A stretch of DNA of 64,000 nt from Viscum album (lineage: Eukaryota > Streptophyta > Magnoliopsida > Santalales > Viscaceae), in contig OY728143.1 of the NCBI GenBank assembly GCA_963277665.1, positions 229,019,591 to 229,083,590 on the forward strand, read 5' to 3'. Numbering within the stretch: the stretch's first letter is position 1; each line of letters starts with the position of its first letter. Both the position numbers and the translations under genes were made by a program. The notes beneath the pieces were generated by a model, which did no database searches, was not told where the DNA came from, and worked only from the letters and a program-made list of their open reading frames with translations. Shown here piece by piece: positions 47,915 to 60,500 of this stretch.

Positions 47915-48850
47915 GGAAAGTGAGGGGACAAGGCATTAATGGCCAAGGGACACCTCATTAGTGGTTTTGGAAAAACCATGGGCTTGCCCCTGGTATTTGC
48001 CCATGGTATTGGCCACTTGGGACACCTTATACCTTATCTTACTATTCATAAGTCGACCATATTCATTACATACTTAATACAACATTTAATGATGTCATTA
48101 AACACCCGTAACTTAAAAACTGTATTTTCACTATTCATCGAAAATTCAACATTCTCAGAATAGTCCAAAAATTTCACCTTAACCAAATATCAATTATCTG
48201 ATTTCAAAAATGAAATCCATTTTATAAAAATAATTTTCTAAATATTTTTAATTAAATTTTTAATTAAAAACACTATTCATCGAAAATTCATTTTTTTCAG
48301 AAAAATCCCCAAAAATTACCTTAACATAATGTCGATGCTCTGAGTTCAAAAATGAAGTCCATTTTATAAAACTATTTTTCTAAATATTTTTAATTAAATT
48401 GTTTATTAAAAAACACTATTCATCCAAAAAAACTAATACTTGAATAATAATTCATGAAACCGTTATTTAACCATTTTATTGAATCACGTTACTTAATCAA
48501 AGTGCCTAACTTATTTTAATACTTTCTTTAAGTGATATTGCTAATCCATTTGGTCACATTACAAATCCTATGCATAAAATCACTATTCATAATTTACTAT
48601 TCATCAAAAATTAAGTTGATCTTATTAGAATCTAAATTTTGTACTGAACATCATTGTAGAAGATCATTTTTTGAAAATCATTACACATTTTTAATTACTT
48701 AAGGTTTACCTAAACATTTTTAAAATATCCTTTTTCTAAAATTCATCAAAATTATGCATATTATGTTTATCCGGACATTTGAAAATTCATAAACTTCATA
48801 ATAAGAAGAAATCAAAATTTTTATTTAAAACAAATTATTACTCAAGGCAG

Positions 48851-49120
48851 TTATGGTCTCCTTACATTGCCCCTTATCACACCAGCATAGGACCTAAGTG
48901 TGAGGTGTTCTAAGGTGAGAGAATCTGAGGGAGGCTAGACCAACATCGTACGAGTAGTAATTTCTATCAGTTTGAACTTCTCGTGAAGGCGATCATGTTC
49001 TAGCTTCATACGATGAAGTTCAGCTTGGGTTTGGTCCAGAGAAAAGCCCAGTGGTGCTACCTCCTTCCCAAGTTCTGTTAGATGGGCTTCGATTGGTCCA
49101 AGACTACTGGGTGAGGCCAT
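48851..49120 (-). pseudogene. 89-codon ORF of D LTR 2, broken by a stop
   Basis: It opens like the other copies (MASPSSLGPIEAHLTELGKEV) but after residue 61 (TMLV) a TAG replaces the Asp or Glu codon found in the other copies. The downstream frame is otherwise readable (PPSDSLTL and on to the usual end). Confidence 0.55.
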
Positions 49121-50685
49121 CGAATCTTCGTTCTATCTTAATTAACCAAGATTACTTGTATTTAGAGAAAATAATCGAAACGTTCAGTTTACAGTGGTTA
49201 TATTGACCAATGGTCATATAACAGTCAAAACCCAATGGTCTCATTTTAATTATACTCATGTTATCAAATGAAAAAAAAATTTGAGTATAAAAATAAAATA
49301 AAACAACACACAAAATTAGGAAACAAGATTTATTCAAAATTTCGGGTCGTTACAATCTTCCCCCCTTAAGAAATTGCATCCTCGCAATTTTTAAAATTGG
49401 GTTTTGAAATTTTATTGAAAGCCCCACATCGGAAAAGTAGTCAGTAAAACTATTACCTTAAAAGAAAGAAAGGGAAGTACAAAGGTCACCCGAGTTAACC
49501 CATACTAGGATCCGATGTAGGAAAACATGGACATGGAGGAAAAAACCAAGGGTCACGTTATAAGGGAGAGTGATAGAAAACATGATTAGGAGAAAGTTAA
49601 CTATAAGAAAATCCCAAACTTACGATGTGTCTAAACGGTCTTTGATTACCTAGTAGGAAACGTAAACCAAAAACGTTTTTGTTTTATGTTCCTTTTCATA
49701 ATTTTGAGGAATTAATTTACTACATAGAAAAAACACATAAGAAAATATACCTACCTTCAAGTAGAGTTTCATCCTTTAATAAGTCCCTACCAACACTAAT
49801 CTTTTCTCCAAATGATAAGAATTCAAAAACACTTGGTCTCATAATAAGCACAAGAATCATCTTCTATAGAATCACATAATCCACAAAATATTAACTACCT
49901 ATTTCTTCTATCTTTAAACATTATCCCAAAAACAGAAAGGTTAAGGTAAAACAACTCTTCAAAAAGAAAGAATCTCATAGGAATGGAAACTAATTTTAAA
50001 TCTTCAATGTTCCATGGTACTACCCAATGTTCATCATAGACCATTACATAAATAACGGTCCTTAAAATTCCTCAAAATAAACCAAACTAAGATTGAAACC
50101 CAAATACAAGAAGGATTTGATAACATAGTCTTCCAAAATAAACTTCATTGTTCATCTCCAAACAACATCAACCACTCCTAACATCTTATTACAAAAGTAT
50201 CTAACCTAAACATATTTTACTCAAGATAGGTTAATCATTCCCATAAGTAACCTAAATTACTATAAGTCCACCTTAAATTCATCGATTCTTCAAAATATAA
50301 GTCAACCTTACTCCTCAATGAAAATACCGTAGTAATTTATTTACCACAATCATATAGGATCCCCAAAATAGTGAACATATTCCAAAATAATAATCATCTT
50401 TTAATACCCTAATCATCCCTATCATATTAATATGGCAATCATCTCATTTCCTATCATATTGGTTGTTGGGGCATGTTTTCCCATTTCCCACCATTTACTA
50501 AGAGGAGAAAGCATAATTAGGGGCTTAAGTACTTAGCCAATAATCATGAAAAGGAACTGAAAGCATATAAGGATAACGTGTAGAAGAAAAGTGTACCCTA
50601 CCTTGTGATCCCCTAGGTTCCCATCAAGGTTATCCAGGATCATATATTCTTATGTGAATATTTATTTTATTTTATCTTTGTTCCT

Positions 50686-50907
50686 TTAACAGTGGTTCAC
50701 ACTAAGCTTATTAATTTTCCAAAGCATATCCCCCGGGAGTGTCGAAACCAAGAGTGCAGCAAGGCCCGTTGTCGTGTACCAGTTCCCATGCGAGTCTAGC
50801 TCAAAGAGGTGTTTTCGGGTTTTACCCCTATGTACGTCTGTGCCATAGCCACCTCTACCTGGTCGTATCCAGACAGGGATGTATTTGCTTGGAAACCCCT
50901 TACTCAA
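50686..50907 (-). CDS. 73-codon ORF next to D primer site, second copy
   Basis: MSKGFPSKYIPVWIRPGRGG at the start and KINKLSVNHC at the end, the same frame and length as 45405-45626. No domain is recognised. Changes between copies are largely amino-acid-altering, so selection on the protein is not evident. Confidence 0.33.
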   Translation of the reverse strand: MSKGFPSKYIPVWIRPGRGGYGTDVHRGKTRKHLFELDSHGNWYTTTGLAALLVSTLPGDMLWKINKLSVNHC

Positions 50908-51006
50908 TACTCACCAAAATACCAGGAAGATTTCTTATATTTAAACTTTTCTGTAGGGTTCTTCCAAGAGTTTTCATATCCTAATTTACACAAATAACTA
51001 AACCAT

Positions 51007-51018
51007 CCTTTGATACCA
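51007..51018 (-). other. Primer-binding site of D internal region 2
   Basis: TGGTATCAAAGG on the - strand, identical to 45726-45737 and adjoining LTR 3. Confidence 0.88.
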
Positions 51019-51839
51019 ACTGTAGCATCCCGCCTTTTTATCACATAAACTTTCATTACATTTTACAAAACCGGGGATCATTAAGGATTAGTGTCTTGGA
51101 AACCAGGAACTTAAAACATGAAAACATAAAACATTCTTCTTAAACACTTGAAAGGATTCTCCTCATGTTCATCCTAGGTTCATTACTGCATCTCATAACA
51201 TGGGGAGATACATCAAAAGAAAGGGTGAGCAGAAGGCCCGGTAAGGGAAAGAAGAGAAACATTTAACATGTGAACTTGAGATACATCAACTATGTCATGA
51301 AAAAGAACTTTAAGGCATGAGAAAGAATCATGTGGAATATCATAATAAAAAAAATTATAACTTGAATATGTGGCTACAAAATTTAATATTGACAATCATT
51401 TCGTTTCACCAAGGTCCATCCCCAAGGTGTCATTAAAAATTACCAAGGTTATTCACCAAGTTATCAATCTAAAAGGTCATCTCTAGAGATTAAGTCTTTA
51501 CCCAATGCATTGGAGTGCTATCTGGGCGCACCTTTGACATGTCTTTATTATCATGTGAGCCACATATATCATCACCAATCATTTCATAAACAACCCATAT
51601 AGAATAAAATAAATGGGTTTCATTTCATAATCATAACGTTTTAAAAACAGCTTTAAAGACATGATCATTATGTCACTTTAAACCCACGGAAAGGGAAAGA
51701 GGGTTTCATGTATATAAATCCCAGAATTTAAAATAGAACATTTTGGTATAAATGTTAATACCCATATAGAAGAGATAGCTTTGAGTATTCACTTAATAAA
51801 ATAAAATAACTTTAGAAAAAGAGAGAGACCTTTTGAGAC

Positions 51840-52870
51840 GGAAATTCTGCAGCATAACGGCTATGTTTCGGGGTCTTAGAAAACATTGAAAAGAGAGGGG
51901 ACATGGGTCAAAAAATCATAAATGACCCATAAAACAGTAGAGGGACAGAATATAACGGATTTATGAACATGTTAATGAAATTTAAAAGATGTACCATATG
52001 AAATGAAGAACATGAAAGGAAGACAAAAAAATAGATTCCTCTTATGAAAATTCGGTAGCCTAACGGCGTCACTTAAACTTCAACCAAAAATGAATTGATG
52101 AGATCAAAAAGGGTCTCTCATCATATGATCATAAATGATCATTATGTTAGGTATAAGGGTAATACCCCCACATAATAAGAATGAACTTCAAAGACTTGAC
52201 ATGGAATTAGAACTTTGAAAAAGGAGAAAGGTGAAAGAACCACTTAAAAATTCGGCAGCCTAACGGCGTCACATAAAACTTCAAAATACTGAATTGAAGA
52301 GATAAAATGGGGTCTCTCATCATATCATAATAAAATATTAGTATGATAGATATAGAGATCATACCCCAACATAATAAAAAGGAACTTGAAAGCCTTAACA
52401 TGAAAGTGGAACTTGAAAACAAGAAGGGTGAAAGAACCACTAAAAATTTCGGAAGCCTAACGGCGTCACATAAAACTTCAAAATACTGAATTGAAGAGAT
52501 CAAAGGGGGTATCTCATCATATGATCATAAAAGATCAGTATGATAGATATAGAGATCATACCCCAACATAATAAAAATGAACTTGAAATAATTGACATGA
52601 AAGTAGAACTTCAAAACGAGAAGGGGGAAGAACCACTTAAAAATTCGGCAGCCTAACGGCGTCACTTAAAACTTCAAAATACTCAATTGAAGAGATCAAA
52701 TGGGGTCTCTCATCATATGATCATAAAAGATCAGTATGATAAATTTATAGATCATACCCCAACATAATAAAAAGGAACTTGAAATACTTTACATGAAAAT
52801 AGATCTTGAAAAATGAGAAGGGAGAAAAAATCTGTTACAAAAATTTCGGCAGCCTGATGGCGCCACTTAA
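51840..52870 (-). repeat. About 200-bp leader repeats in D LTR 3 (six units)
   Basis: Cores lie near 51847, 52050, 52250, 52450, 52645 and 52848. The last reads CGGCAGCCTGATGGCGCC, the same shifted form as the last unit of LTR 2, so unit identity is conserved by position. Confidence 0.86.
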
Positions 52871-53180
52871 AACTTCATAAAACGAAATAATGAGAGTAAT
52901 AGGGGATATCTCATTATGTGAAAATTAAAATGGAAGTAATAGGAGTATAAAATAACACTCTTTATCATAAGAACATGGAGCATAAAAGAAATTACATAAA
53001 AGAGATTTCTTGAAAAGAAAGAGAGAGATCGGATCCCTTACCTTAAAACGTAACTCTTAAAACTCAATGGTTGGGACCTTGAGGGCTTGGGGGCACATTG
53101 GGAGGACTCCTTGGGAGGTAATGAGACCAGGACTTCGTTGGGGTAGAGTGGGGAGTCGAATGGATGAGAGGATGGCTTGG

Positions 53181-53189
53181 TATTTATAG
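53181..53189 (-). promoter_or_regulatory. TATA box of D LTR 3
   Basis: CTATAAATA on the - strand. As the 5' LTR promoter of the array, this one would drive full-length transcription leftward through internal region 2. Confidence 0.78.
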
Positions 53190-54113
53190 GGAAAGTGAGG
53201 GGACAAGGAATTAATGGCCAAGGGACACCTCATTAGTGTTTTTGGAAAAACCATGGGCTTTCCCATGGTATTTGCCCATGGTATTGGCCACATGGGACAC
53301 ATCATACCTTATCTTACTATTCATAATTCGACCATGTTGATTACATACTTAATACATCATTTAATGATGTCATTAAACACCCGTAACTTAAAAACTGTAT
53401 TTTCACTATTAATAGAAAATTCAACTTTCTCAGAATAATCCCAAAATTTCACCTTAACCAAATATCAATTCTATGATTTCAAAAATTAAATCCATTTTAT
53501 AAAAATAATTTTCTAAATATTTTTAATTAAAAAACACTATTCATCGAAAATTCATTTTTTTCAGAAAAATCCCCAAAAATTACCTTAACATAATGTCGAT
53601 GCTCTGAGTTCAAAAATGAAGTCCATTTTATAAAAAAAAATTCTAAATATTTTTAATTAAATTTTTAATTAAAAAACACTATTCATCTGAAAAAACTAAT
53701 ACTTGAATAATAGTTTATGAAACCGTTATTTAACCATTTTATTGAATCACATTACTTAATCAAAGTGCCTAGCTTATTTTAATACTTTCTTTAAGTGAGA
53801 TTACTAATCCATTTGGTCACATTACTAATCCTAAGCATAAAATCACTATTCATAATTTACTATTCATCAAAAATTAATTTGATCATATTAGACTCTAAAT
53901 TTTGTACTGAACATAATTGTAGAAGGTCATTTTTTGAAAATCATTACACATTTTTAATTACTTAAGGTTTACCTAAACATTTTTAAAATATCCTTTTTCT
54001 AAAATTCATCAAACTTATGCATACTATGTTTATCCGGACATTTGAATATTCATAAACTTCATCATAAGAAGAAATAAAAAATTTTATTTAAAACAAAGAA
54101 TTACACAAGGCAG

Positions 54114-54383
54114 TTACGGTCTCCTTACATTGCCCCTTATCACACCAGCATAGGACCTAAGTGTGAGGTGTGCTAAGGTGATAGAATCTGAGGGAGGCTC
54201 GGCCAACATCGCACGAGTAGTAATTTCTATCAGTTTGAACTTCTCGCGATGGTGATCCCATTCTAGCTTCATACGATGAAGTTCAGCTTGGGTTTGGTCC
54301 AGAGCAAAGCCCAGTGGTGCTACCTGCTTCCCAAGTTCTGTTAGATAGGCTTCGATCGGTCCCAGAATACTGGGTGAGGCCAT
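54114..54383 (-). CDS. 89-codon ORF in U3 of D LTR 3, unknown function
   Basis: MASPSILGPIEAYLTELGKQV at the start, IRGNVRRP at the end; full length without stops. It differs from the LTR 1 copy at about 15 of 89 residues. The charged central segment (ELHRMKLEWD, then REKFKLIE) is kept. No family recognised. Confidence 0.5.
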   Translation of the reverse strand: MASPSILGPIEAYLTELGKQVAPLGFALDQTQAELHRMKLEWDHHREKFKLIEITTRAMLAEPPSDSITLAHLTLRSYAGVIRGNVRRP

Positions 54384-54617
54384 CGAATCTTCTTTCTATA
54401 TTAATTAACCAAGATTACTTGTATTTTGAGAAAATAATCGAAACGTTTAGTTTACAGCGGTCATATTGACCAATGGTCATATTACAGTCAAAACCCAATG
54501 GTCTAATTTTAATTATACTCATGTTATCAAATGAAACATTTTTTTGCGTATAAAAATAAAATAAAACAACACAAAAAATTAGGAAATAGGATTTATTCAA
54601 AATTTCGGGTCATTACA

Positions 54618-57500
54618 TCCGACATAGAATTAATAACATAAGGGGGCATATAGGTTTCAGGAAAACATCCACAATACATAAACATACAGATTATATGAAA
54701 CGAAGGTGGGTGGTTTAATTAAATTATATCACCATCTATGAAAAGTAAATATTTATATGTGTTGACATATAAGAAAAACAATTTATAAATTTATTCAAAA
54801 TAATCTTTGAAAAAATGAACAAAATATAATTTTTAAACTTATGATAATAAAAACTACAATGAATAATATAAATTGATATTACATTTGAAAAAAAATGAAA
54901 ACATGAAAAGGAACCATTATAATAAATAATTAACATTAATGTGGTAAAATACACTTAAACCATACATTTTTAAAAACATATTCTTTTATTATATTTTTTA
55001 TGAATGTTATAAATGACCCATAAAAAAGGTTAAAAATATCCATTATTTTCATTTTTAAAAACTAAAATACATTTTAAAATAAAATTAATAACAAATTAAT
55101 GTATATATAAGATAATTAAATAAATAATATGTATAATATGTATATCAATGAGATATTATTTGGTAAAATAAAAAATAACTTTTAAAATATTGATTTTAAA
55201 TAGAACTATTTCTGATATGGTTATCAAGTGAATCAATATGTAATTAAAGAGATAATTTAAGATGGAATATTAAATCCCCATAATTTTCATGAAATAATTC
55301 ATAAAATATATTCAAGGGAATTATATACACCATAAAAAATAATGAAGGTGGTGAATATTAACAATAACTCAGTGAAAGGGAATTGAGATGAGAGAAGTCA
55401 TAAACCTCATGGTTTAATAATTTATAAATGAGGTTTAGTGATTCTTATTGCATCCAAATGGATCCCAAATTTTATATAGGATTATGAATTATATATTTTT
55501 GGAATGTACTTATTATAATATTGAATAAATTGTGTGATTAATGATGGGTGGAGAAGGGTATATTCTATAAGTGATAGGTGTGATGTATTTTTAAATACAC
55601 TATAAATTAAATAAAATAATTTTCATTCTAAATGTGAATTAACTCACAATTTGATAGAATAATATGATAATAAATTGGAATTGATAATAAAATTATCCAT
55701 TCATTTATAGATATTTTTTATAAATCTAGGAACTTATCACAATATACACCCCTAGTTCAATATTTAATCTAATAACATGGGGACTAATGTTCACCAAAGT
55801 AAATTATTTTAAAAAATAAATATACATTCATAAAAAAATTTAATACATTAATTAAAAATATTTAAAAATTTAGATGATTAAATTTTTAAATGTGTTAAAA
55901 ATTAATTTTTATAAAAATACACACTACCTAACAAAAACAATTTATGAAAAAATCCCAATTCAAAACAAAATGAAATTAAAAAAAATATAGTTTTAATTCA
56001 TATAATATTTTTTATTATAGATTTAAAAATAAGGTTTTTGTTTCTTTTAATATGACCTAAAAAATTATGGATCTTTTTTCACCATAATTAAAAGAAATGA
56101 ATAAAATAGTTTTTTTTCTAGAATAAATTATATCATAAGTTTAAAAATATGATTCATCAGTTTCCAAATTAAAAAATATATATTTATAAATGAATTATAT
56201 CTTTCATTGAATAAATTTTTTATCATATAATGGTTTTATAAATTCTTATGATATGTTAAAATGGGGATGAATTCATAATGATATGGTATTTTTAAAAACA
56301 AAAATAAAGACTAATCACCTAAAAATTAACCTTTTTTAGAAATCCTAAAAAATAACACTAATTTTATTTATAAATTTTTATTCCAATAATTTTGTTGTTA
56401 TTATCAAATAATTGATATATTCGAATTATTTAATATATAACATATATAATATAAAATAAAAAATGTTTCTAAACAAAACATTTTTATGTAACAATGAATT
56501 TAAAAAGTATTACTTCGTAAAATTAACTAATTATTTCATGGATGTTTCTATTTGATGTTACTAATAATTCCATGAATTTCACAAATTTGTTTTATTATTG
56601 TTATTATATAAAACCTATTAATTTATCAACAATAAAAAATACACAAAAATAGTTTCTTGAAGACACATTATATTATCCGATATGAATTAAAATCATTTAT
56701 TTTACTAATTATGTTCCATCAATTTATCTTTAAAAAAATATAATTTCATATTATAATAAAACATTAATATATTTATTTTAGTGTTTCCTACATCAAAATA
56801 TATCAGAATTGATGAATTTTTTTAAGGGATATACATACTTAAATGATTTAGTATTATAGAGAGTCGAATAGAAATACTATTACAATAATTGATGAACTAC
56901 ATATAGAATATTTCCAGTTCAAAATATGACAATAAATATTTCACACAAGTGGGATATTGAAATAATTTAATGATATTATATTAGATTAATCAAAATCTAT
57001 TCCATTTCTAGAGATCACATAACCAAGCATAATTGTTAATTCCACCATAAAATAACATTTCTCAGAACATTGAACATGCCATTTTTAAAGAATTTATTTA
57101 TATCATTATTTAAAATCGATAAAAAATAAAAATATGTGGAAAAATTAGTGATTTCAGCTTATAAAAATTAATAATCCTCTATAATATTTGATATTACACT
57201 TATCATACACATAAGAAAGTTTATGTGAGCATTACATAGTTTGAATTAAATCATTTTATTTGAGAAAATCCATAATGATGAGTAATGTTAATTTTTCCCA
57301 TTAATTATGTGTAGTGGGTTATTTTATGTAAATTATTATATCATATGGGAATGGACATTGATTCTTTCCTTAAAATATTTCAACCATTTGATTAAAAATT
57401 TCTATAGGGAGGTTGTATTTTTTGGTGACATAATTATATCTTATATAAGAACTGCATTCCATCTAGATGATTTTAAGTATTAGAGGGATCAATCCATCAT
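54618..57500 (-). repeat. Element E LTR, part 3 (very AT-rich, tentative)
   Basis: The segment near 55270-55400 keeps the A-type landmarks ATTATATACACC, then a GGTGGTG word, then AAAGGGAATTGAGATGAG, matching the order at 37150-37220 in the solo LTR (TTTATACACC, GTGGTGTA, AAAGGATATTGAGACGAAG). Position and orientation fit continuation of E beyond the D insertion. Similarity fades after about 55450. No gene is seen. Confidence 0.4.
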
Positions 57501-60500
57501 TTTAATTTTTGAAATCTGTAATCCCTATAAATTTAGGTACTATTTATATTAGACTATAATACAATGAATACAATATTCAGTAAATTATTCTTATATTTAA
57601 TAATTTTCTTATCTATTTCATGACTACCTCCATTATTGTAGGTCTAATCCACAATTGTGATTTCCTTTCTTATTTTTCTTCTTCATATAGCAGAATCTTA
57701 TATATGAATGTTTTAATAAATAAAAACATAATATCACTTATACTATATCAAGTCCAGTCACATTTTACAATAACATATGGATTAATTTATTTTCATTCTA
57801 TGTGGACATATTACATGCAATTATTATTAGTAATTTTGCTTCATATATTAATAATATATACTTCATATTTGTTTATAATGGAATTAACTTCATTATGGCT
57901 TGTTGGATTATGTTAGTTGAAAGTATAGATTCACATACATTTGGGATTAAAATATACTACATATAATATAAACAATTAATATTTCTACAATTTTAAAAAA
58001 ATTGAAAGATCCTTTAATGAATTATATGATTAACACGTTCAATTATTTTTATTTAGTGTTCTTAATAATCTAATGATGTTTTTTTATATTTTTATTAGTT
58101 TCGGAACAAATATAAATTCTTAAGTTGTAATGTAAATTTATTATTTTAATTATAAAGTAATTATCATCAAGTGGATTATCTTCCTCATAATGTGAGTGTG
58201 TTTAGATTGAGTTTTCATCCATTGTGTAGATTATGGTATCAAAAATATTCAAATATATAGTGTTTTTTTTAAATTCATTGTCAAATTTCATTCTTTAATA
58301 TTTATAAAAACCCTATAAGGTTATAGGTATGTTATACCAAGAGGGATTTTTGATTATTCTGTCATTATTTCCACCTCTATGTTGTTATATAAAAATCATG
58401 TATGAAGCTTACGGTCTCAATATTTAAATCCATTTCTTGATTCAAAATTATTGGAATGGAAGAATAATAATATTCTATCTAAACATCCAATAATGTAAGA
58501 TTTTATTATCAAATATATATGGATGATGAAATAGATTAAGGAGTAACATTAATTAATGAAATGTGATCAAATATTGAATCAATACATTTCATTTCTCATA
58601 TTATAAATTGAATGGGAGATTTTCTTTGATCATGGAATTTAGTTGGATGTTTGGATGAAATCAATGATGAGACATTTTTACCAATTTTTTATATCAAATT
58701 ACATTAGAGTTTTTTTCCCATGTATAACTCTATATGAAATTCAGTATAACATAGAATTTGGTTAATTTATTAGCTCTGTGTTGTACATTTTAAAAAATTT
58801 ATGAATGCACTATGGATTTGTATTTTTATTCATTACTTAAGAATCTTCATTGATAATAAAATTATAGAATTGAAATCAAATTTAATGTATTTATTTAAAT
58901 TGGATTGATTTTTTATTTTGTGATTCAATCCATATTATGTTAATACAAAATATTATTTCTTATATTTTTTCATTATTCAGGATTAAATATTCCACATGAA
59001 TCATTGATGTGGGGAAAATATAATTTACACATCAATATATTAGCATGATCACATTTAATTTGAAATTATGTATGGTTTTTCTAGTAGTTTACCTAGGTTA
59101 TAATTTTATATTTCCCCAAATTGTGACATATTACATCCCAAAATACTTTTTTATTCCCTCAAGATCATTTCAAATCCATAAATTCTAGATTCTAGATAAG
59201 TTTTATGTTATGTTTGAAAATATATTTATAACACCGTGAACTAATAAACATAGAAATAATAAAATCAGTGTTCCAATTCTCATAAGATTTACCTCCCCCT
59301 ATATCAAAGGTTGAGAACTATAATTAGAGAAATATTATTAATATAAAGCGACTATACCCCTCCCTGAGGTAATCATAAATAATAATTCATATTAAAATAG
59401 AAACATCCATCCAAGAATACAGGAGATATTAAAATAAAAAATATATATTACTAAAATAATATAAACACTCAATCTATATAAATATGTAAAAATGTTCATG
59501 TTATAAAAATAAGAAACAATTAAGATCCCTTTGGGTGAATTAAATTAATGTTCAATTAAAATATCTAATGGTTAAAAATATATATATAATTGAAAACATA
59601 TTATATTTTATGAACTAATTGAATAACCCCATAATTACATAAATATACTACATAGCAATCAAAATTAGGACCCTTTCTCTTGTCTAGACACACATTTGTG
59701 AATTATTATTTTGTATCGATGTAAGATTTATCATGATATATTAAATACTAATCCTTCTATCCCCATGGGTTTCCCTACAAGTTTCTTCAAAATATAATTC
59801 TTGATAATAATCTTTATGAAATGAACAAAATAACATTAAAATAAATCACCAATGATACTTGAGTTACATAGTGAAACCCATAAACAACTACACCTTAATT
59901 GAAAAGTTTTGTTTGTCTCTAAACATGATATATCACAAAAATATTTTCTGGTTAAATGAATCCCACCCCTATAACCTACCCTCTTCATAAAAATATTTTT
60001 AATGGGAATGCCTACTAATGGAAACATCGCATACCATAATCATATCATATAGGGGGATGTGGTCAACTATTTCATCAAATAGACACATTCCATATATACT
60101 CAGAAAAGGGGGGATGGGTTCTGCTATTGGAGACATCAATGTTCATCACTATATCGTTAGGGATGAATGAATCTAACCACTGAAGGAATATTTTTTATAG
60201 TTTTAAATGTAACCAGGTCATATATATTTCCCAATTTACTAATAATTAAAATCCTATCAATTACCAAGATGAAAATTATTATTTTTAAATAGGGTATAAC
60301 TAAACTAATAAAATTTTCCAATATAAAAAAAATATTTTCTTATCACTTTTAAAACTGATAATTATGAAAAAATATTATACAAGGGTGTCTTAATTTAACA
60401 AACTACATTAAAATATTAACTATGAGAAACCCTTTAGTTATAAATGAAATTTTCAATTTAGTTTATTGATGTAATAAAGAACATGATAACCGGATTTTTA

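Larger units (their letters stand above)
45740..49354 (-). repeat. D LTR 2 (3,615 bp)
   Basis: This is the middle LTR, shared by both internal regions. Its - strand ends are TGTAACGACCCG and GGATTCTATA. It has the same ordered contents as LTR 1: 89-codon frame (broken), U3 duplication, TATA box, repeats of about 200 bp and the leader tail. Confidence 0.93.
49355..51020 (-). mobile_element. D internal region 2 (1,666 bp, no gag or pol)
   Basis: Identical in length to internal region 1 and closely similar: in the first 113 bases I count four differences. It has a polypurine tract at 49355-49370 and a primer site at 51007-51018. The equal length and high similarity favour duplication over two independent insertions. 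Confidence 0.9.
40464..54617 (-). mobile_element. Array D: tandem LTR-internal-LTR-internal-LTR, non-autonomous
   Basis: Three LTRs of 3,610, 3,615 and 3,597 bp alternate with two internal regions of exactly 1,666 bp each. Each internal region has a primer site and a polypurine tract but no gag or pol, fitting a large retrotransposon derivative (LARD) that borrows proteins from relatives. The repeat period is about 5.27 kb. The outer flanks are TTCAA (40459-40463) and TCCGA (54618-54622). They differ by two transitions, one at a CpG, so they may be a decayed target duplication of a single insertion later lengthened by unequal LTR recombination. Copies are similar (roughly 92-97% in samples read by eye). 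Confidence 0.92.
51021..54617 (-). repeat. D LTR 3 (3,597 bp)
   Basis: This is the 5'-most LTR in reading order. Its - strand ends are TGTAATGACCCG and GGATGCTACA, the only copy with a CA terminus. It has the full set of LTR contents with an intact 89-codon frame; one U3 segment is shorter than in LTRs 1 and 2 (near 53520). Confidence 0.93.

Noticed and set aside
42659..53438. Repeated 74-codon + strand frames (MAKGHLISGFGKTMG-like) and the frames opposite them
   Set aside because: They lie antisense over the D TATA-box region and repeat only because the LTR repeats; promoter sequence explains the conservation.
40464..54617. Satellite or segmental duplication of host DNA
   Set aside because: Units contain primer sites, polypurine tracts, TATA boxes and LTR ends in retrotransposon order, so recombination between LTRs explains the tandem better.
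57620..57916. 98-codon hydrophobic frame
   Set aside because: No family motif, very AT-rich codons, no second copy, and no supporting signals around it.
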